DNA from: Halanaerobiales bacterium
GTDB lineage: Bacteria; Bacillota; Halanaerobiia; Halanaerobiales; M55B127
Direction: 5' to 3'
Assembly: GCA_021736965.1 (NCBI GenBank)
Contig: JAIPEV010000013.1
Location: 1-17,432, forward strand
Length of the DNA: 17,432 nt
In this document: positions 1-8,611 of the stretch, piece by piece
Layout: each line of letters starts with the position of its first letter
Numbering within the stretch: the first letter of the stretch is position 1
Position numbers and translations under genes: made by a program
Notes under the pieces: model-generated
What the model was told of the DNA's origin: nothing
Databases searched by the model: none
What the model saw: only the letters and a program-made list of their open reading frames with translations

Positions 1-1484
1 CCAACACTTAGATTAATCTTAACAGCCTTATTATCTCTAACTAGATATACATAAGGAAATGTTTCAAGATCAATGACTGCATTTATAGGTAAAGTAATCG
101 CTTTATGAGCTCTTTGTTTACTTATCTCAACATCTACAAATGTACCTGGATATAAATTATCTGTCTCTCCGATAATTTCTATCTTTATTGGATATGCTTC
201 GTTTTGAGCATTAATCACCGGTGAAATAGTTGATATTTTACCTTCAATCACTCTTTTCTTATCATTTTTTATGATGATATCAACTTTATCTCCACTTTTG
301 ACATATGATCTTATTTGTGGTGTTAAACTTGTTTCTACATTTAATTTATTTAGATCAACCAATCTAATAACCGGACTACCTGCTCCAACCATTTCATTTT
401 CTTCTGTATTAATCACAGCAATATGAGCATTAATCGGACTAAATATTATTGCTTTTGAAAGTTGTAAATTAATCTGTTCCAAACCTGCTTCAGCTTGTTT
501 AAGATTAGCTTCAGCTGCTTTAATTTGTTCCTCTCCCGCTCCTTTTTTAACCCTATTTAGGTTAATCTCAGCAATCTTTAAATTAACCTTTGCTACCTCT
601 ACTTGAGTTTTAGCACCCTGTAACTGTTGTTTTAGTTGAGTAGGATTATTATATGTTTCTTTAGTTAATTCATAAAGCTGTTTTGCTGAATTTAAAGATA
701 TTTCAGCCTGGTCTTTGGCAATACGAGCGCTTTCTATAGAACTTTTTGCATTTTCAACCTGTAATAAGGAGTTTTGATAAGCAGATTGAGCATTCTTTAA
801 CTGTAAGTTTACACCCTCAAATTGATTTTCACTAATTACTTCCTCTTTATAAAGTTGTTCCATTCTTTGATAATCTATTTTAGTCTGATCTAAATTATTT
901 TTTGCTTGTTGTACCCCTACTTTTGCTTGTTTAAGTGCTTTTGTTGTTTGATTTAATCTTTCTTCTGTAGCTAAAAGCTGTTGTTGGGCATTTTTATACT
1001 GCATCTCGGCATTTATTAACTGTTGTTTTAAAGATGTTTTATTTTCATATATTTCTTCAATTAATTTTAAACTATCTTTGGCGTTATTTAAAGAAATCTC
1101 AGCCTGCTCATAGTTTGCTTCAGCTGTTTTAATATCTTCAATAGTAGCTCCATTTTTTAGTTGAGCTAGGTTTGCCTCAGCAGCTTTTAAAACTGCCTCT
1201 GACTGTTTTTTTTGGATTAATAATTGACTTTTATCAAATTCTAATAATTTATCACCTTTATTAACTTTATCACCTATAGAAACATAAACTGTATTAACAG
1301 TCCCACTTATCTCTGCAGATAAGTTTACAACTTTATTCGGTGTAATCTTCCCTGAGATTTGTTCAATTATAGTTATATCTTCTTTAATTGGTTTGACTGT
1401 CTTTACAGGTTCTTGAGCACCTACTATTATACTAAAACATAAAATTAAGGTTAATGTTATGACTAATATTTTATTTACTTTCAT
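1..1484 (-). CDS. HlyD/RND-type periplasmic adaptor (membrane fusion protein), 3' end outside window
   Basis: This adaptor would link an inner-membrane pump to the TolC-like outer membrane channel encoded just upstream. The frame is open from ATG at 1484 to the left edge, about 494 codons, so the C-terminus is missing. Residues 1-22 form a signal peptide (MKVNKILVITLTLILCFSIIVGA, cut before QEP). Residues about 60-92 are the first lipoyl half-motif (SAEISGTVNTVYVSIGDKV). Residues about 95-350 are an Ala/Gln/Lys/Glu-rich alpha-helical hairpin of unusual length. The second lipoyl half follows (FSPINAHIAVIN), then beta-barrel sequence to the edge. The hairpin contains two similar blocks (see findings). 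The start overlaps the tolC-like stop by 14 nt, and the ribosome site GAGGAAGTGA lies inside that gene. The family is secure; whether the partner pump is RND, ABC or MFS cannot be seen. Confidence 0.9.
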   Translation of the reverse strand, partial: MKVNKILVITLTLILCFSIIVGAQEPVKTVKPIKEDITIIEQISGKITPNKVVNLSAEISGTVNTVYVSIGDKVNKGDKLLEFDKSQLLIQKKQSEAVLKAAEANLAQLKNGATIEDIKTAEANYEQAEISLNNAKDSLKLIEEIYENKTSLKQQLINAEMQYKNAQQQLLATEERLNQTTKALKQAKVGVQQAKNNLDQTKIDYQRMEQLYKEEVISENQFEGVNLQLKNAQSAYQNSLLQVENAKSSIESARIAKDQAEISLNSAKQLYELTKETYNNPTQLKQQLQGAKTQVEVAKVNLKIAEINLNRVKKGAGEEQIKAAEANLKQAEAGLEQINLQLSKAIIFSPINAHIAVINTEENEMVGAGSPVIRLVDLNKLNVETSLTPQIRSYVKSGDKVDIIIKNDKKRVIEGKISTISPVINAQNEAYPIKIEIIGETDNLYPGTFVDVEISKQRAHKAITLPINAVIDLETFPYVYLVRDNKAVKINLSV

Positions 1485-2856
1485 TTAAAATCACTTCCTC
1501 AAAATAATTATTTAATGTACCTGTTTGATATAATAAATTGTATATACTGATCAGATACTGCTTATAAGTTTGATTTTTACTGATTCTTATTTGTTTTAAG
1601 TTTGTCTCTGCCCTGATAACATCCAAACTGGTTTTAACCCCATTTTTATATCTATTTACAGCTTGATTATAGTTTTCAACAGCTTGTTGCTCATTTTCTT
1701 TGGCTATATTGAAACTTTCATAATTTTGATCAATCTTATAAAGAGCTGCCATTACTTCAGTTGCTATACTATCTTTTATTTGACTTAAATTATTATCTAA
1801 GCTCTTTTTTTCTAATTCGATTTTCTTTTGTTTAATCTTTGATTTATTACCATCATAAAGTGGAATAGAACCACTTACTGTCATAGTAAGGTTACCATTA
1901 TTGAAGTCTAGATTACTACCTTCAAAACTATAATTACCTCTTAAGAAGAATGAAGGCTTATATAAAGTATTTTCTAACTTCTTATTAATATCTTGAATCT
2001 CTTGATTTAACAAAATACTTCTAACTTCAAATCTATTCCTATAGGCTTTCTCTAATAGAAAATCAAGTTCTTTATTAAATTTAGGTATTTCAGGTTTTTT
2101 TAAAGTGTAATCATTGCTATCTAACTTTAAAAGATCTGCTAACCTTTTTTTGGCAATTTTTAAATCATTTTCAGCTGATAATATAGACTGTTTTGTCTTA
2201 TTAACTTCTATTTTAACCTGATTAAGATCACTTTTAATTACAAGACCTGCCTCATAGTTTTTTCGAACATTTTCCAGGTGACTATTTACTAATATAAGAG
2301 AGTTTTTTTGAATATCAACTAAGTCTTCTTTAATTAATACATTAAAGTATGCTTGAATTAAATTGTTTAAAGTATTATTTAAGGTTTGTTCATACCTTAG
2401 CTTATTAAGATCAACTACTTTTTCACTTAACTTAATACTATTTTTTACTTTACCACCGAGATAAAGTGGTTTATTTACTGATAAAGTAGTATTATAGTTA
2501 TCCTGGGAAACTTCTTCAAACTCCACCGGTATTAACTGATATTTAGGTACTGTAAACCCTTGAAATTCAGTAGTTCCAGTTTCTAAAAATACATATTCAG
2601 TCGGTGTCTCAGGAGCTTCACCCAACCTTGTATATGAGGCTTGTAATGTTACCTCTGGTGAAAGTCCTTTTTTTGCTAAGTTTAAATCTAAATTGGATAG
2701 CTCAATATCATTTGTTGCATTTTTAAGTTGTGAACTGTTTTTTAATAGATAATTTGCTGTATCTTTTAAAGTTAACTCTTCAGCTTTTAATTCAATTGTA
2801 ATTGAAACAATTAAAATCGCAATCGAAAAGATTATTAAAAATTTATTTTTCTGCAT
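1471..2856 (-). CDS. TolC-family outer membrane efflux protein
   Basis: This is a trimeric outer membrane channel protein that exports substrates together with the HlyD-type adaptor encoded next. At 461 residues it has the usual length for the family. A signal peptide covers residues 1-25 (lysines at 3 and 5, a hydrophobic core, then LKA before EELTLKD). The rest shows the two-repeat OEP layout: long amphipathic helices with Asn/Leu/Lys-rich heptads, broken by beta segments such as LGEAPETPTEY and TLSVNKPLYLGGKVKNSIKL in the first half and SFEGSNLDFNNGNLTMTVSG and IPLYDGNKSKIK in the second. The start ATG has AAGGAAG in front of it, inside the tetR coding region. The gene overlaps tetR and the adaptor gene by 14 nt each, which implies translational coupling. 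A TolC protein beside Firmicutes core genes is the main evidence for an outer membrane. Confidence 0.92.
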   Translation of the reverse strand: MQKNKFLIIFSIAILIVSITIELKAEELTLKDTANYLLKNSSQLKNATNDIELSNLDLNLAKKGLSPEVTLQASYTRLGEAPETPTEYVFLETGTTEFQGFTVPKYQLIPVEFEEVSQDNYNTTLSVNKPLYLGGKVKNSIKLSEKVVDLNKLRYEQTLNNTLNNLIQAYFNVLIKEDLVDIQKNSLILVNSHLENVRKNYEAGLVIKSDLNQVKIEVNKTKQSILSAENDLKIAKKRLADLLKLDSNDYTLKKPEIPKFNKELDFLLEKAYRNRFEVRSILLNQEIQDINKKLENTLYKPSFFLRGNYSFEGSNLDFNNGNLTMTVSGSIPLYDGNKSKIKQKKIELEKKSLDNNLSQIKDSIATEVMAALYKIDQNYESFNIAKENEQQAVENYNQAVNRYKNGVKTSLDVIRAETNLKQIRISKNQTYKQYLISIYNLLYQTGTLNNYFEEVILNESK

Positions 2857-3439
2857 TTCTATCTTCCTTCCCTTTTAATCCGTTCATAATAAACTCAAAA
2901 ATTTTTTCAGCCTTGCTTTTTTCTGTACTATCTTTTAGACCATGATCTTTAAAGATATTTGCACTATTGGCTGTGTTTATTATCATTAGGGCATATTCGT
3001 GAGGATTACCTTCTCTAAAAACACCTGTCTTTATTCCTTTTTGAATTGTATTTTCAATGACTTTTAATACTTCAAGATGCTTTTTTTCGATCACTTCTTT
3101 GAAATCTCTATTTATCATTTCATTATTATTAATTAACATCTTAGCAACATCATAATTATTGTCACTAAATTCTACTCTCTTTATAATGTATTCATGTATT
3201 ATTTCTTGAGGTTCTTTATTAGAATCTTTTAATTTAATCACACTATCGAAAAATGCTTTACCTTTCTGTTTAATTATAGAAAAAAATAGATCTTCTTTAC
3301 TATCAAAATGCCAGTATATTGTCCCTTTACCAACATTAGCTTTCTTAGCAATCTGAGATATAGATGTCTCACTAAATCCTTTTTGCGCAAATAGTTTGGT
3401 TGCTTTAGTCATAATATTCATTTTTGTATCTTCTTTCAT
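2843..3439 (-). CDS. TetR/AcrR-family repressor of the efflux operon
   Basis: This is a DNA-binding repressor, probably released by a small hydrophobic ligand, that controls the tolC-like and hlyD-like genes it precedes. The N-terminal helix-turn-helix is canonical: TKLFAQKGFSETSISQIAKK, then ANVGKGTIYWHFDSKEDLF, within residues about 10-50 of 198. The C-terminal half is a helical ligand-binding domain with no family-specific motif I can name. I chose the ATG at 3439 because AGGAG lies 7 nt upstream. An in-frame ATG at 3457 (MNRSDK) has no ribosome site and falls next to the operator. The gene is first in its operon, behind a strong promoter and a GACCGACCG-type operator, which fits autorepression. 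The stop overlaps the tolC-like start by 14 nt. Confidence 0.92.
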   Translation of the reverse strand: MKEDTKMNIMTKATKLFAQKGFSETSISQIAKKANVGKGTIYWHFDSKEDLFFSIIKQKGKAFFDSVIKLKDSNKEPQEIIHEYIIKRVEFSDNNYDVAKMLINNNEMINRDFKEVIEKKHLEVLKVIENTIQKGIKTGVFREGNPHEYALMIINTANSANIFKDHGLKDSTEKSKAEKIFEFIMNGLKGKEDRNAEK

Positions 3440-3458
3440 CTTATCACTCCTATTCATT

Positions 3459-3477
3459 CTCGACCGACCGTTCAGTT
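3459..3477 (-). promoter_or_regulatory. Putative TetR operator
   Basis: On the minus strand the sequence reads AACTGAACG-GT-CGGTCGAG, an imperfect dyad centred at 3467/3468. It is much more GC-rich than the surrounding leader. GACCGACCG-type sites are typical of TetR-family repressors next to efflux genes. The dyad begins about 4 nt downstream of the predicted transcription start, so a bound repressor would block the promoter. Binding is inferred from sequence and position only. Confidence 0.6.
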
Positions 3478-3487
3478 TATTATGTAA

Positions 3488-3516
3488 ATACTATCAAACT
3501 AAGCTTATTATGTCAA
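3488..3516 (-). promoter_or_regulatory. Sigma-A-type promoter of the tetR-tolC-hlyD operon
   Basis: Minus strand: TTGACA (3511-3516, perfect -35), a 17-nt spacer, then TAGTAT (3488-3493, four of six matches to TATAAT). Transcription should start near 3481, just before the putative operator and about 42 nt ahead of the chosen tetR start. Confidence 0.75.
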
Positions 3517-3555
3517 TAAATATTTTTTAATTAACAAACTATAATTTTATTTTAT

Positions 3556-3591
3556 AAAAAAAAAAAAGATAATCCTATTAAGATTATCTTT
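3556..3591 (-). terminator. Rho-independent terminator of the glycolytic operon
   Basis: The minus strand has a perfect 10-bp stem, AAAGATAATC / GATTATCTTT, around a 7-nt loop (3575-3581), running into a 12-T tract (3556-3567, the first three T belonging to the stem). It lies 34 nt after the eno stop. The stem is AT-rich but the U-tract is long, so efficient termination is likely. It also separates the glycolytic operon from the efflux operon promoter. Confidence 0.85.
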
Positions 3592-3625
3592 TAGTTTAAG
3601 TTATTAAATTTTTATTATAAACTTA

Positions 3626-4915
3626 TTATTTGTTAATGTTATAAAAAGCATCCATACCTGCATATTTAGCAGCATAGCCAAGTGCTTCTTCAATTCGTAA
3701 TAGTTGATTATATTTTGCCACTCTTTCAGATCTTGCTGGAGCACCTGTTTTTATTTGCCCTGTATTCATAGCTACAGCTAAATCAGATATTACTGTATCA
3801 CTGGTTTCTCCACTACGGTGTGATATAACAGAAGTTAAACCTGCTTTTTTAGCCATTTCAATTGTTTGAAGTGTTTCTGTTAAGGTTCCAATTTGATTTA
3901 CTTTTATTAATATAGAGTTACTCACCTTATTATCTATACCTTTTTTTAATCTCTTGGTGTTTGTTACAAAGAGATCATCTCCAACCAATTGAATCTTATT
4001 ACCAATTCTTTTATTTAATAGTACCCAGTTATCCCAGTCATCTTCGTCAAGTCCGTCTTCAATAGATATTATTGGATACTTTTCAACTAGTTCTTGATAG
4101 TAATCTACCAATTCTTTAGGTGTTCTTAAAATACCTTCACCTTTAAAGTTATATTTCCCATCTTCATAAATTTCTGTAGCAGCTACATCTAAAGCCAACT
4201 TAATATCTTTACCTGGTTTATAACCGGCTTTTTTAATTGCTTCAATTATAACATCTAAGGCCTCTTCATTAGATGATAAATCAGGTGCAAAACCGCCTTC
4301 ATCACCTACCCCAGTACTTAAACTTTTCATTTTAAGTACCTTTTTTAGATTGTGATATACCTCTGCACCAATCTGAACTGCTTCTTTAAAACTTTCAGCA
4401 CCGGTAGGCATTATCATAAACTCTTGAATATCTACATTATTATCAGCATGTTCTCCTCCATTTAAAATATTCATCATTGGTACCGGCAGTTGATTTGCAT
4501 TTACTCCACCTATATAGTTAAATAGGTACTGATCTGAAACTGAGGCCGCCGCATCTGCAACTGCAAGTGATACACCTAAAATTGCATTAGCTCCCAGCTT
4601 ACCTTTGTTTTCAGTCCCATCGATCTCAATCATTATATTATCAATTAAGATCTGTTCTCTAACATCCATTCCAATTAACTCAGGTCCAATTATTGTCTGA
4701 ACATTTTTAACAGCTTTTAAAACTCCTTTACCTAAGAATCTTTTCTCACCATCTCTAAGTTCAACAGCTTCATGAGCACCAGTTGAAGCACCTGAAGGTA
4801 CTTTAGCTCTTCCCAATGTACTATCTTCTAATACAACATCTACTTCTATTGTTGGATTACCACGTGAATCTAATATTTCCCGTGCATATATATCTTCAAT
4901 ATATGGATTAAACAT
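3626..4915 (-). CDS. eno: Enolase (phosphopyruvate hydratase)
   Basis: This cytoplasmic glycolytic enzyme converts 2-phosphoglycerate to phosphoenolpyruvate. It has 429 residues, the normal bacterial length. Visible motifs: AREILDSRGNPTIEVDV at the N-terminus, SGASTGAHEA (residues 41-50) for the mobile loop, GDEGGFAPDL with Glu206, metal ligands Asp243, Glu286 (SIEDGLDEDDW) and Asp313 (GDDLF), the base Lys338 in KVNQIGT, and SHRSGETSD with His366. I chose the ATG at 4915, which has GAGG 8 nt upstream. A longer frame can start at an in-frame GTG (4924), but that GTG is part of the ribosome site. The gene is last in the cggR-gap-pgk-tpiA-gpmI-eno order, 12 nt after gpmI, and is followed by a strong terminator. 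Confidence 0.98.
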   Translation of the reverse strand: MFNPYIEDIYAREILDSRGNPTIEVDVVLEDSTLGRAKVPSGASTGAHEAVELRDGEKRFLGKGVLKAVKNVQTIIGPELIGMDVREQILIDNIMIEIDGTENKGKLGANAILGVSLAVADAAASVSDQYLFNYIGGVNANQLPVPMMNILNGGEHADNNVDIQEFMIMPTGAESFKEAVQIGAEVYHNLKKVLKMKSLSTGVGDEGGFAPDLSSNEEALDVIIEAIKKAGYKPGKDIKLALDVAATEIYEDGKYNFKGEGILRTPKELVDYYQELVEKYPIISIEDGLDEDDWDNWVLLNKRIGNKIQLVGDDLFVTNTKRLKKGIDNKVSNSILIKVNQIGTLTETLQTIEMAKKAGLTSVISHRSGETSDTVISDLAVAMNTGQIKTGAPARSERVAKYNQLLRIEEALGYAAKYAGMDAFYNINK

Positions 4916-4927
4916 TAATATCACCTC

Positions 4928-6469
4928 TTAATTTTTAGTTATCAATGAACTACCAGTCATCTCCTCTGGCTTTTCAATATCTAATATATCAAGCATTGTT
5001 GGAGCAATATCAGCTAATATACCGTTTTTTAACTTGGTATCTTTTTTAGCCCCAACATCAATTAATATTACCGGGTTTGAAGTATGAGCAGTATGTGGTT
5101 TTCCTAGTTTATCAACCATCTGCTCACTGTTTCCATGGTCTGCAGTTATCAAAGCCCTACCATTCATTTTTAATATTTTAGGTATGATCTCACTCATACA
5201 TTGATCTATTGCTTCAATGGCTTTAACTGCAGCTTCATAAAAACCTGTATGACCAACCATATCCGGATTTGCAAAGTTTAAAATCACTACATCATAGTAG
5301 TTGTCTTCTAATTTTTTTAATAATCTTTCTTTTACTTGATATGCACTCATTTCAGGTTGTAAATCATAGGTAGCTACTTTAGGAGAAGGAATTAATTCCC
5401 TATCTTCACCATCAAATTTTTTTTCATCACCACCATTAAAAAAGAAAGTTACATGGGCATACTTTTCTGTTTCAGCAATTCTTAACTGTTTTAACCCATT
5501 ATCACTAAGTACTTTACCAAGTACATTTTCTATCTTTAACTTTGGAAAAGCAACCGGTAAATCAAATCCTTCATCATACTCAGTCATACATATATAATAC
5601 AAATTTTTAGGATGTTCTTTAGGTCGTTTAAATTTATCAAAGTCTTTTAAGCCAAGAGCTCTAGTAATCTGTCTTGCTCGATCTGCTCTAAAGTTAAAAA
5701 ATATTAAAGCATCTTGATCCCTAATAGTAGTAAGTGGTTTACTTTCTTTAAAAACCACACTTGGTAAAACAAACTCATCATTAGCTTCTTTTTGATATGA
5801 CTTTTCAACTGCTTCTTTAGGATTAGATACCTTTATTCCTTTGCCTAAAACATATGCATCATAAGCTTTTTTTGTCCTGTCCCATCTATTGTCTCGATCC
5901 ATAGCATAGTATCTTCCACTTACTGTTGCAACTTTGCCTATATTTAATTCTTTCATCTTATTTTCCAACTGTTCAATATAAGTTATTGCACTTTTTGGGG
6001 GAGTATCTCTACCATCAAGTATAGCATGGACATAAACATTTTTAATTTCTGCTGTCTTAGCCATCTTTAATAGACCATAAAGATGATCAATATGGCTGTG
6101 TACTCCTCCATCTGATAAAAGTCCCATCAAATGAAGTACACTACCATTTTCTTTTACTCGATTTATTGCTTTTTTAATGACATCATTTTCTAAAATTGAA
6201 CCATCTTTGACAGCTTTAGTTATCCGGGTGAACTCCTGTGGTACAACTCTACCAGCTCCTAGGTTTAGATGCCCTACTTCAGAGTTACCCATCTGACCTT
6301 CTGGTAATCCAACAGTTTGACCTGAAGCCTGAATTAAAGATTTTGGGTTTTCACTCCTTAATTTATCCAAAAAGGGAGTTTCTGCATTTTTTACTGCATT
6401 TTTTTCTACTTGATCTGACTCACCATAACCATCTAAGATAATTAAGGCAAGTGGTTTTGGTCTGTCCAT
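4928..6469 (-). CDS. gpmI: Cofactor-independent (2,3-BPG-independent) phosphoglycerate mutase
   Basis: The enzyme interconverts 3-phosphoglycerate and 2-phosphoglycerate through a phosphoserine intermediate and needs two metal ions (Mn2+ in Firmicutes). It has 513 residues, typical for the family. Seen in the sequence: LIILDGYG with metal-ligand Asp13, the catalytic serine in MGNSEVGHLNLGAG (Ser63), the substrate-binding motifs HSHIDHL, DGRDTPPKSA and DRDNRWDRT, and the C-terminal metal sites NPDMVGHTG and ADHGNSEQM with a final HTAHTSNPV. The start has a strong AGGAGGTG site. The gene sits 26 nt after tpiA and 12 nt before eno, so it is co-transcribed. It is unrelated in fold to the cofactor-dependent GpmA enzyme. 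Confidence 0.98.
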   Translation of the reverse strand: MDRPKPLALIILDGYGESDQVEKNAVKNAETPFLDKLRSENPKSLIQASGQTVGLPEGQMGNSEVGHLNLGAGRVVPQEFTRITKAVKDGSILENDVIKKAINRVKENGSVLHLMGLLSDGGVHSHIDHLYGLLKMAKTAEIKNVYVHAILDGRDTPPKSAITYIEQLENKMKELNIGKVATVSGRYYAMDRDNRWDRTKKAYDAYVLGKGIKVSNPKEAVEKSYQKEANDEFVLPSVVFKESKPLTTIRDQDALIFFNFRADRARQITRALGLKDFDKFKRPKEHPKNLYYICMTEYDEGFDLPVAFPKLKIENVLGKVLSDNGLKQLRIAETEKYAHVTFFFNGGDEKKFDGEDRELIPSPKVATYDLQPEMSAYQVKERLLKKLEDNYYDVVILNFANPDMVGHTGFYEAAVKAIEAIDQCMSEIIPKILKMNGRALITADHGNSEQMVDKLGKPHTAHTSNPVILIDVGAKKDTKLKNGILADIAPTMLDILDIEKPEEMTGSSLITKN

Positions 6470-6495
6470 TTGTACACCTCCTGCTTTACACTTGA

Positions 6496-7248
6496 CTATT
6501 TAGTATTCTTTACAATATCTGCAAATGAGTTCGCCTCTAGACTCGCTCCACCGACTAAAGCACCGTCTATATCACTTTCAGCCATAAATTCTTCAATATT
6601 ATGAGGTTTTACACTACCTCCATACTGAATTCTTAATTTTTGAGAAGCTTCAGGATAGTCAAGATTAACTACATCTCTTATATAACTAACTACCTGATTA
6701 GCCTGTTTGGCTGAGGCAGATTCTCCAGTTCCAATCGCCCAGATTGGTTCATAAGCTATAACAGTTTGACTTACCTGATTTGCAGTTAAACCCTTTAAGG
6801 CATTTTTGATCTGATTTTTAACCTTATCTTTGGTTTTATTTTCTTTTCTTTCTTCAAGACTTTCCCCAACACATATTATTGGTTTTAATTTGTGCTCAAA
6901 AGCGGTTTTTACTTTTTTATTTACTTCTTGATCAGTTTCATTATAGTACTCTCTTCTTTCTGAATGTCCGATAATTATATATTCAACACCAAGTTCTTTT
7001 AACATTACTGCTGAAATGTCTCCAGTATAAGCTCCACTTTTTTCCCAGTGCATATTTTGAGCTCCTACTTTAATATTACTGTCCTTTGTAAGTTTTACAA
7101 CTTCCTGTAAGTCAATAGCAGGTGGACAAACCCCTATCTCTACATCTTTAATATCAGATACAAGTGTTTTTAACAAACTAATCAGTTCATTAGCCTCTTT
7201 TACAGTTTTATTCATTTTCCAATTACCAAAAATAATTGGTTTTCGCAT
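6496..7248 (-). CDS. tpiA: Triosephosphate isomerase
   Basis: This TIM-barrel enzyme interconverts dihydroxyacetone phosphate and glyceraldehyde-3-phosphate. It has 250 residues, normal length. Active-site residues are all visible: Asn9 and Lys11 in FGNWKMN, the electrophile His95 in IIGHSERR, the base Glu167 in AYEPIWAIGTG (which begins loop 6), YGGSVKP, and the phosphate-binding GALVGGASL near the end. The ATG has GGGAGG about 9 nt upstream. The stop is TAG. A 154-nt AT-rich gap separates it from pgk, much longer than the gpmI and eno spacings. It contains a TATAAT (minus strand, 7269-7274) without a convincing -35, so a separate promoter is possible but unproven. Confidence 0.98.
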   Translation of the reverse strand: MRKPIIFGNWKMNKTVKEANELISLLKTLVSDIKDVEIGVCPPAIDLQEVVKLTKDSNIKVGAQNMHWEKSGAYTGDISAVMLKELGVEYIIIGHSERREYYNETDQEVNKKVKTAFEHKLKPIICVGESLEERKENKTKDKVKNQIKNALKGLTANQVSQTVIAYEPIWAIGTGESASAKQANQVVSYIRDVVNLDYPEASQKLRIQYGGSVKPHNIEEFMAESDIDGALVGGASLEANSFADIVKNTK

Positions 7249-7402
7249 CTTTAGTGCCTCCCTACCTAATTATAATAATACTTATTGAAAACGATAAATT
7301 ATTTATGCTCAAGACATTATTCTTATATTAAAATAAATAGTTCAAATTAAATCTATAAGTAATAATTTAATATTATTTCCAATCCAACAAAATATATGAT
7401 TA

Positions 7403-8587
7403 CTATTTAAGATCATCTAAAGCCTCAACAGCTGGTAATGGTTTACCTTCAAAAAATCTTAATGAAGCTCCTCCACCTGTCGAAACATGGGTCATCTTAT
7501 CTAATAAGTTAGCTTTTTTTACTGCTGCAGCTGATTCTCCTCCACCTATAATAGTCTTAGCATCTGTTTCAGCTAAAGCATGAGCAATTTTATTTGTTCC
7601 CTTTGCAAACTGATCGAATTCAAAAACACCAATTGGTCCATTCCAGATTACAGTTTTGGCATCTTTAATTATTTTTGTATATCTTTTTAAAGTCAAAGTA
7701 CCTCCACTATCCAGTATCTCCCAGTCTGTAGGGATTTCGCTTACTTTCACTTCCCTACTTTGCGCATCTTTTGAAAACTGATCTGCAATTATTACATCTT
7801 CTGGTAATAAAAGGTTAACTCCCTTATTTTCTGCTAACTTAATTAACTTTAATGCTGTATCTATTTTATCATCTTCAACTAGAGATTTCCCTACTTCATA
7901 ACCTTTTGCTTTTAAGAAAGTATTAGCTATTCCACCACCTGTTAATATATAGTCAACTATTTCTAATAGATTTTCAATTACAGATATCTTATCAGATATC
8001 TTAGCTCCTCCCATGATAGCAACAAAAGGATGTTCAGGGTTGTTCATAACATCACCTAGGGCATTAAGTTCACGCATCAGTAAAAATCCTGCTGCAGAGG
8101 GTAAGTAATCTGTAACACCCACAGTAGAGGCATGTGCTCTATGAGCTGCTCCAAAAGCGTCAAGTACAAATATATCTGCATTTTCTGCTAATTTTTTGGA
8201 AAATTCGGAATCATTCTTTTTTTCATTAGGATAAAATCTGGTATTTTCAAGTAACAAAACATCTCCATTTTGCATCCTATTTACTGCTTTTTTTACTTCT
8301 TCTCCAATACAATCATCTACTTTTATAACCTTTTTGTTTAATAAATTGGCAAGTTCTTTTGCAACAGGATCCATCTTGAATTCATCTTTAATTTCACCAC
8401 CAGGTCTGCCTAGATGAGACATCAAGATTACCTTTGCATTTTCATCGATTAGATAGTTAATAGTGGGTAAAGCTGCCTTTATTCTGTTAGTATCAGTAAC
8501 TTTATCCCCATCAAGTGGAACATTAAAATCAACCCTAACAAGAACTCTTTTGTTTTTAAAATTATAGTCTTTTAAAGATTTCTTCAC
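7403..8587 (-). CDS. pgk: Phosphoglycerate kinase
   Basis: The enzyme transfers phosphate from 1,3-bisphosphoglycerate to ADP, giving ATP and 3-phosphoglycerate. It has 394 residues, the usual bacterial size. N-domain motifs for 3-PG binding are RVDFNVPLDG, SHLGRPGG and LENTRFY, followed by DAFGAAHRAHAST. The C-domain nucleotide side shows GGAKISDKI, NGPIGVFE, GGGESAAAV and STGGGASLRFFEGK. The start codon is GTG (8585-8587), with TTGGAGG 10 nt upstream; no alternative ATG lies near. The stop is TAG followed directly by in-frame TAA. The gap to gap holds a perfect hairpin, so pgk may be expressed at a different level from gap within the same operon. Confidence 0.98.
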   Translation of the reverse strand: MKKSLKDYNFKNKRVLVRVDFNVPLDGDKVTDTNRIKAALPTINYLIDENAKVILMSHLGRPGGEIKDEFKMDPVAKELANLLNKKVIKVDDCIGEEVKKAVNRMQNGDVLLLENTRFYPNEKKNDSEFSKKLAENADIFVLDAFGAAHRAHASTVGVTDYLPSAAGFLLMRELNALGDVMNNPEHPFVAIMGGAKISDKISVIENLLEIVDYILTGGGIANTFLKAKGYEVGKSLVEDDKIDTALKLIKLAENKGVNLLLPEDVIIADQFSKDAQSREVKVSEIPTDWEILDSGGTLTLKRYTKIIKDAKTVIWNGPIGVFEFDQFAKGTNKIAHALAETDAKTIIGGGESAAAVKKANLLDKMTHVSTGGGASLRFFEGKPLPAVEALDDLK

Positions 8588-8611
8588 CTCAAAAACACCT
8601 CCAATAAGAGT

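Noticed and set aside
6238..6441. Plus-strand open frame of 67 codons
   Set aside because: It lies opposite the strongly conserved 5' part of gpmI, has no recognisable product, and is a shadow frame.
7249..7402. A promoter for tpiA in the 154-nt pgk-tpiA gap
   Set aside because: A TATAAT is present at 7269-7274 on the minus strand, but no -35 at suitable spacing matches better than three of six, and such hexamers are expected in this AT-rich gap.
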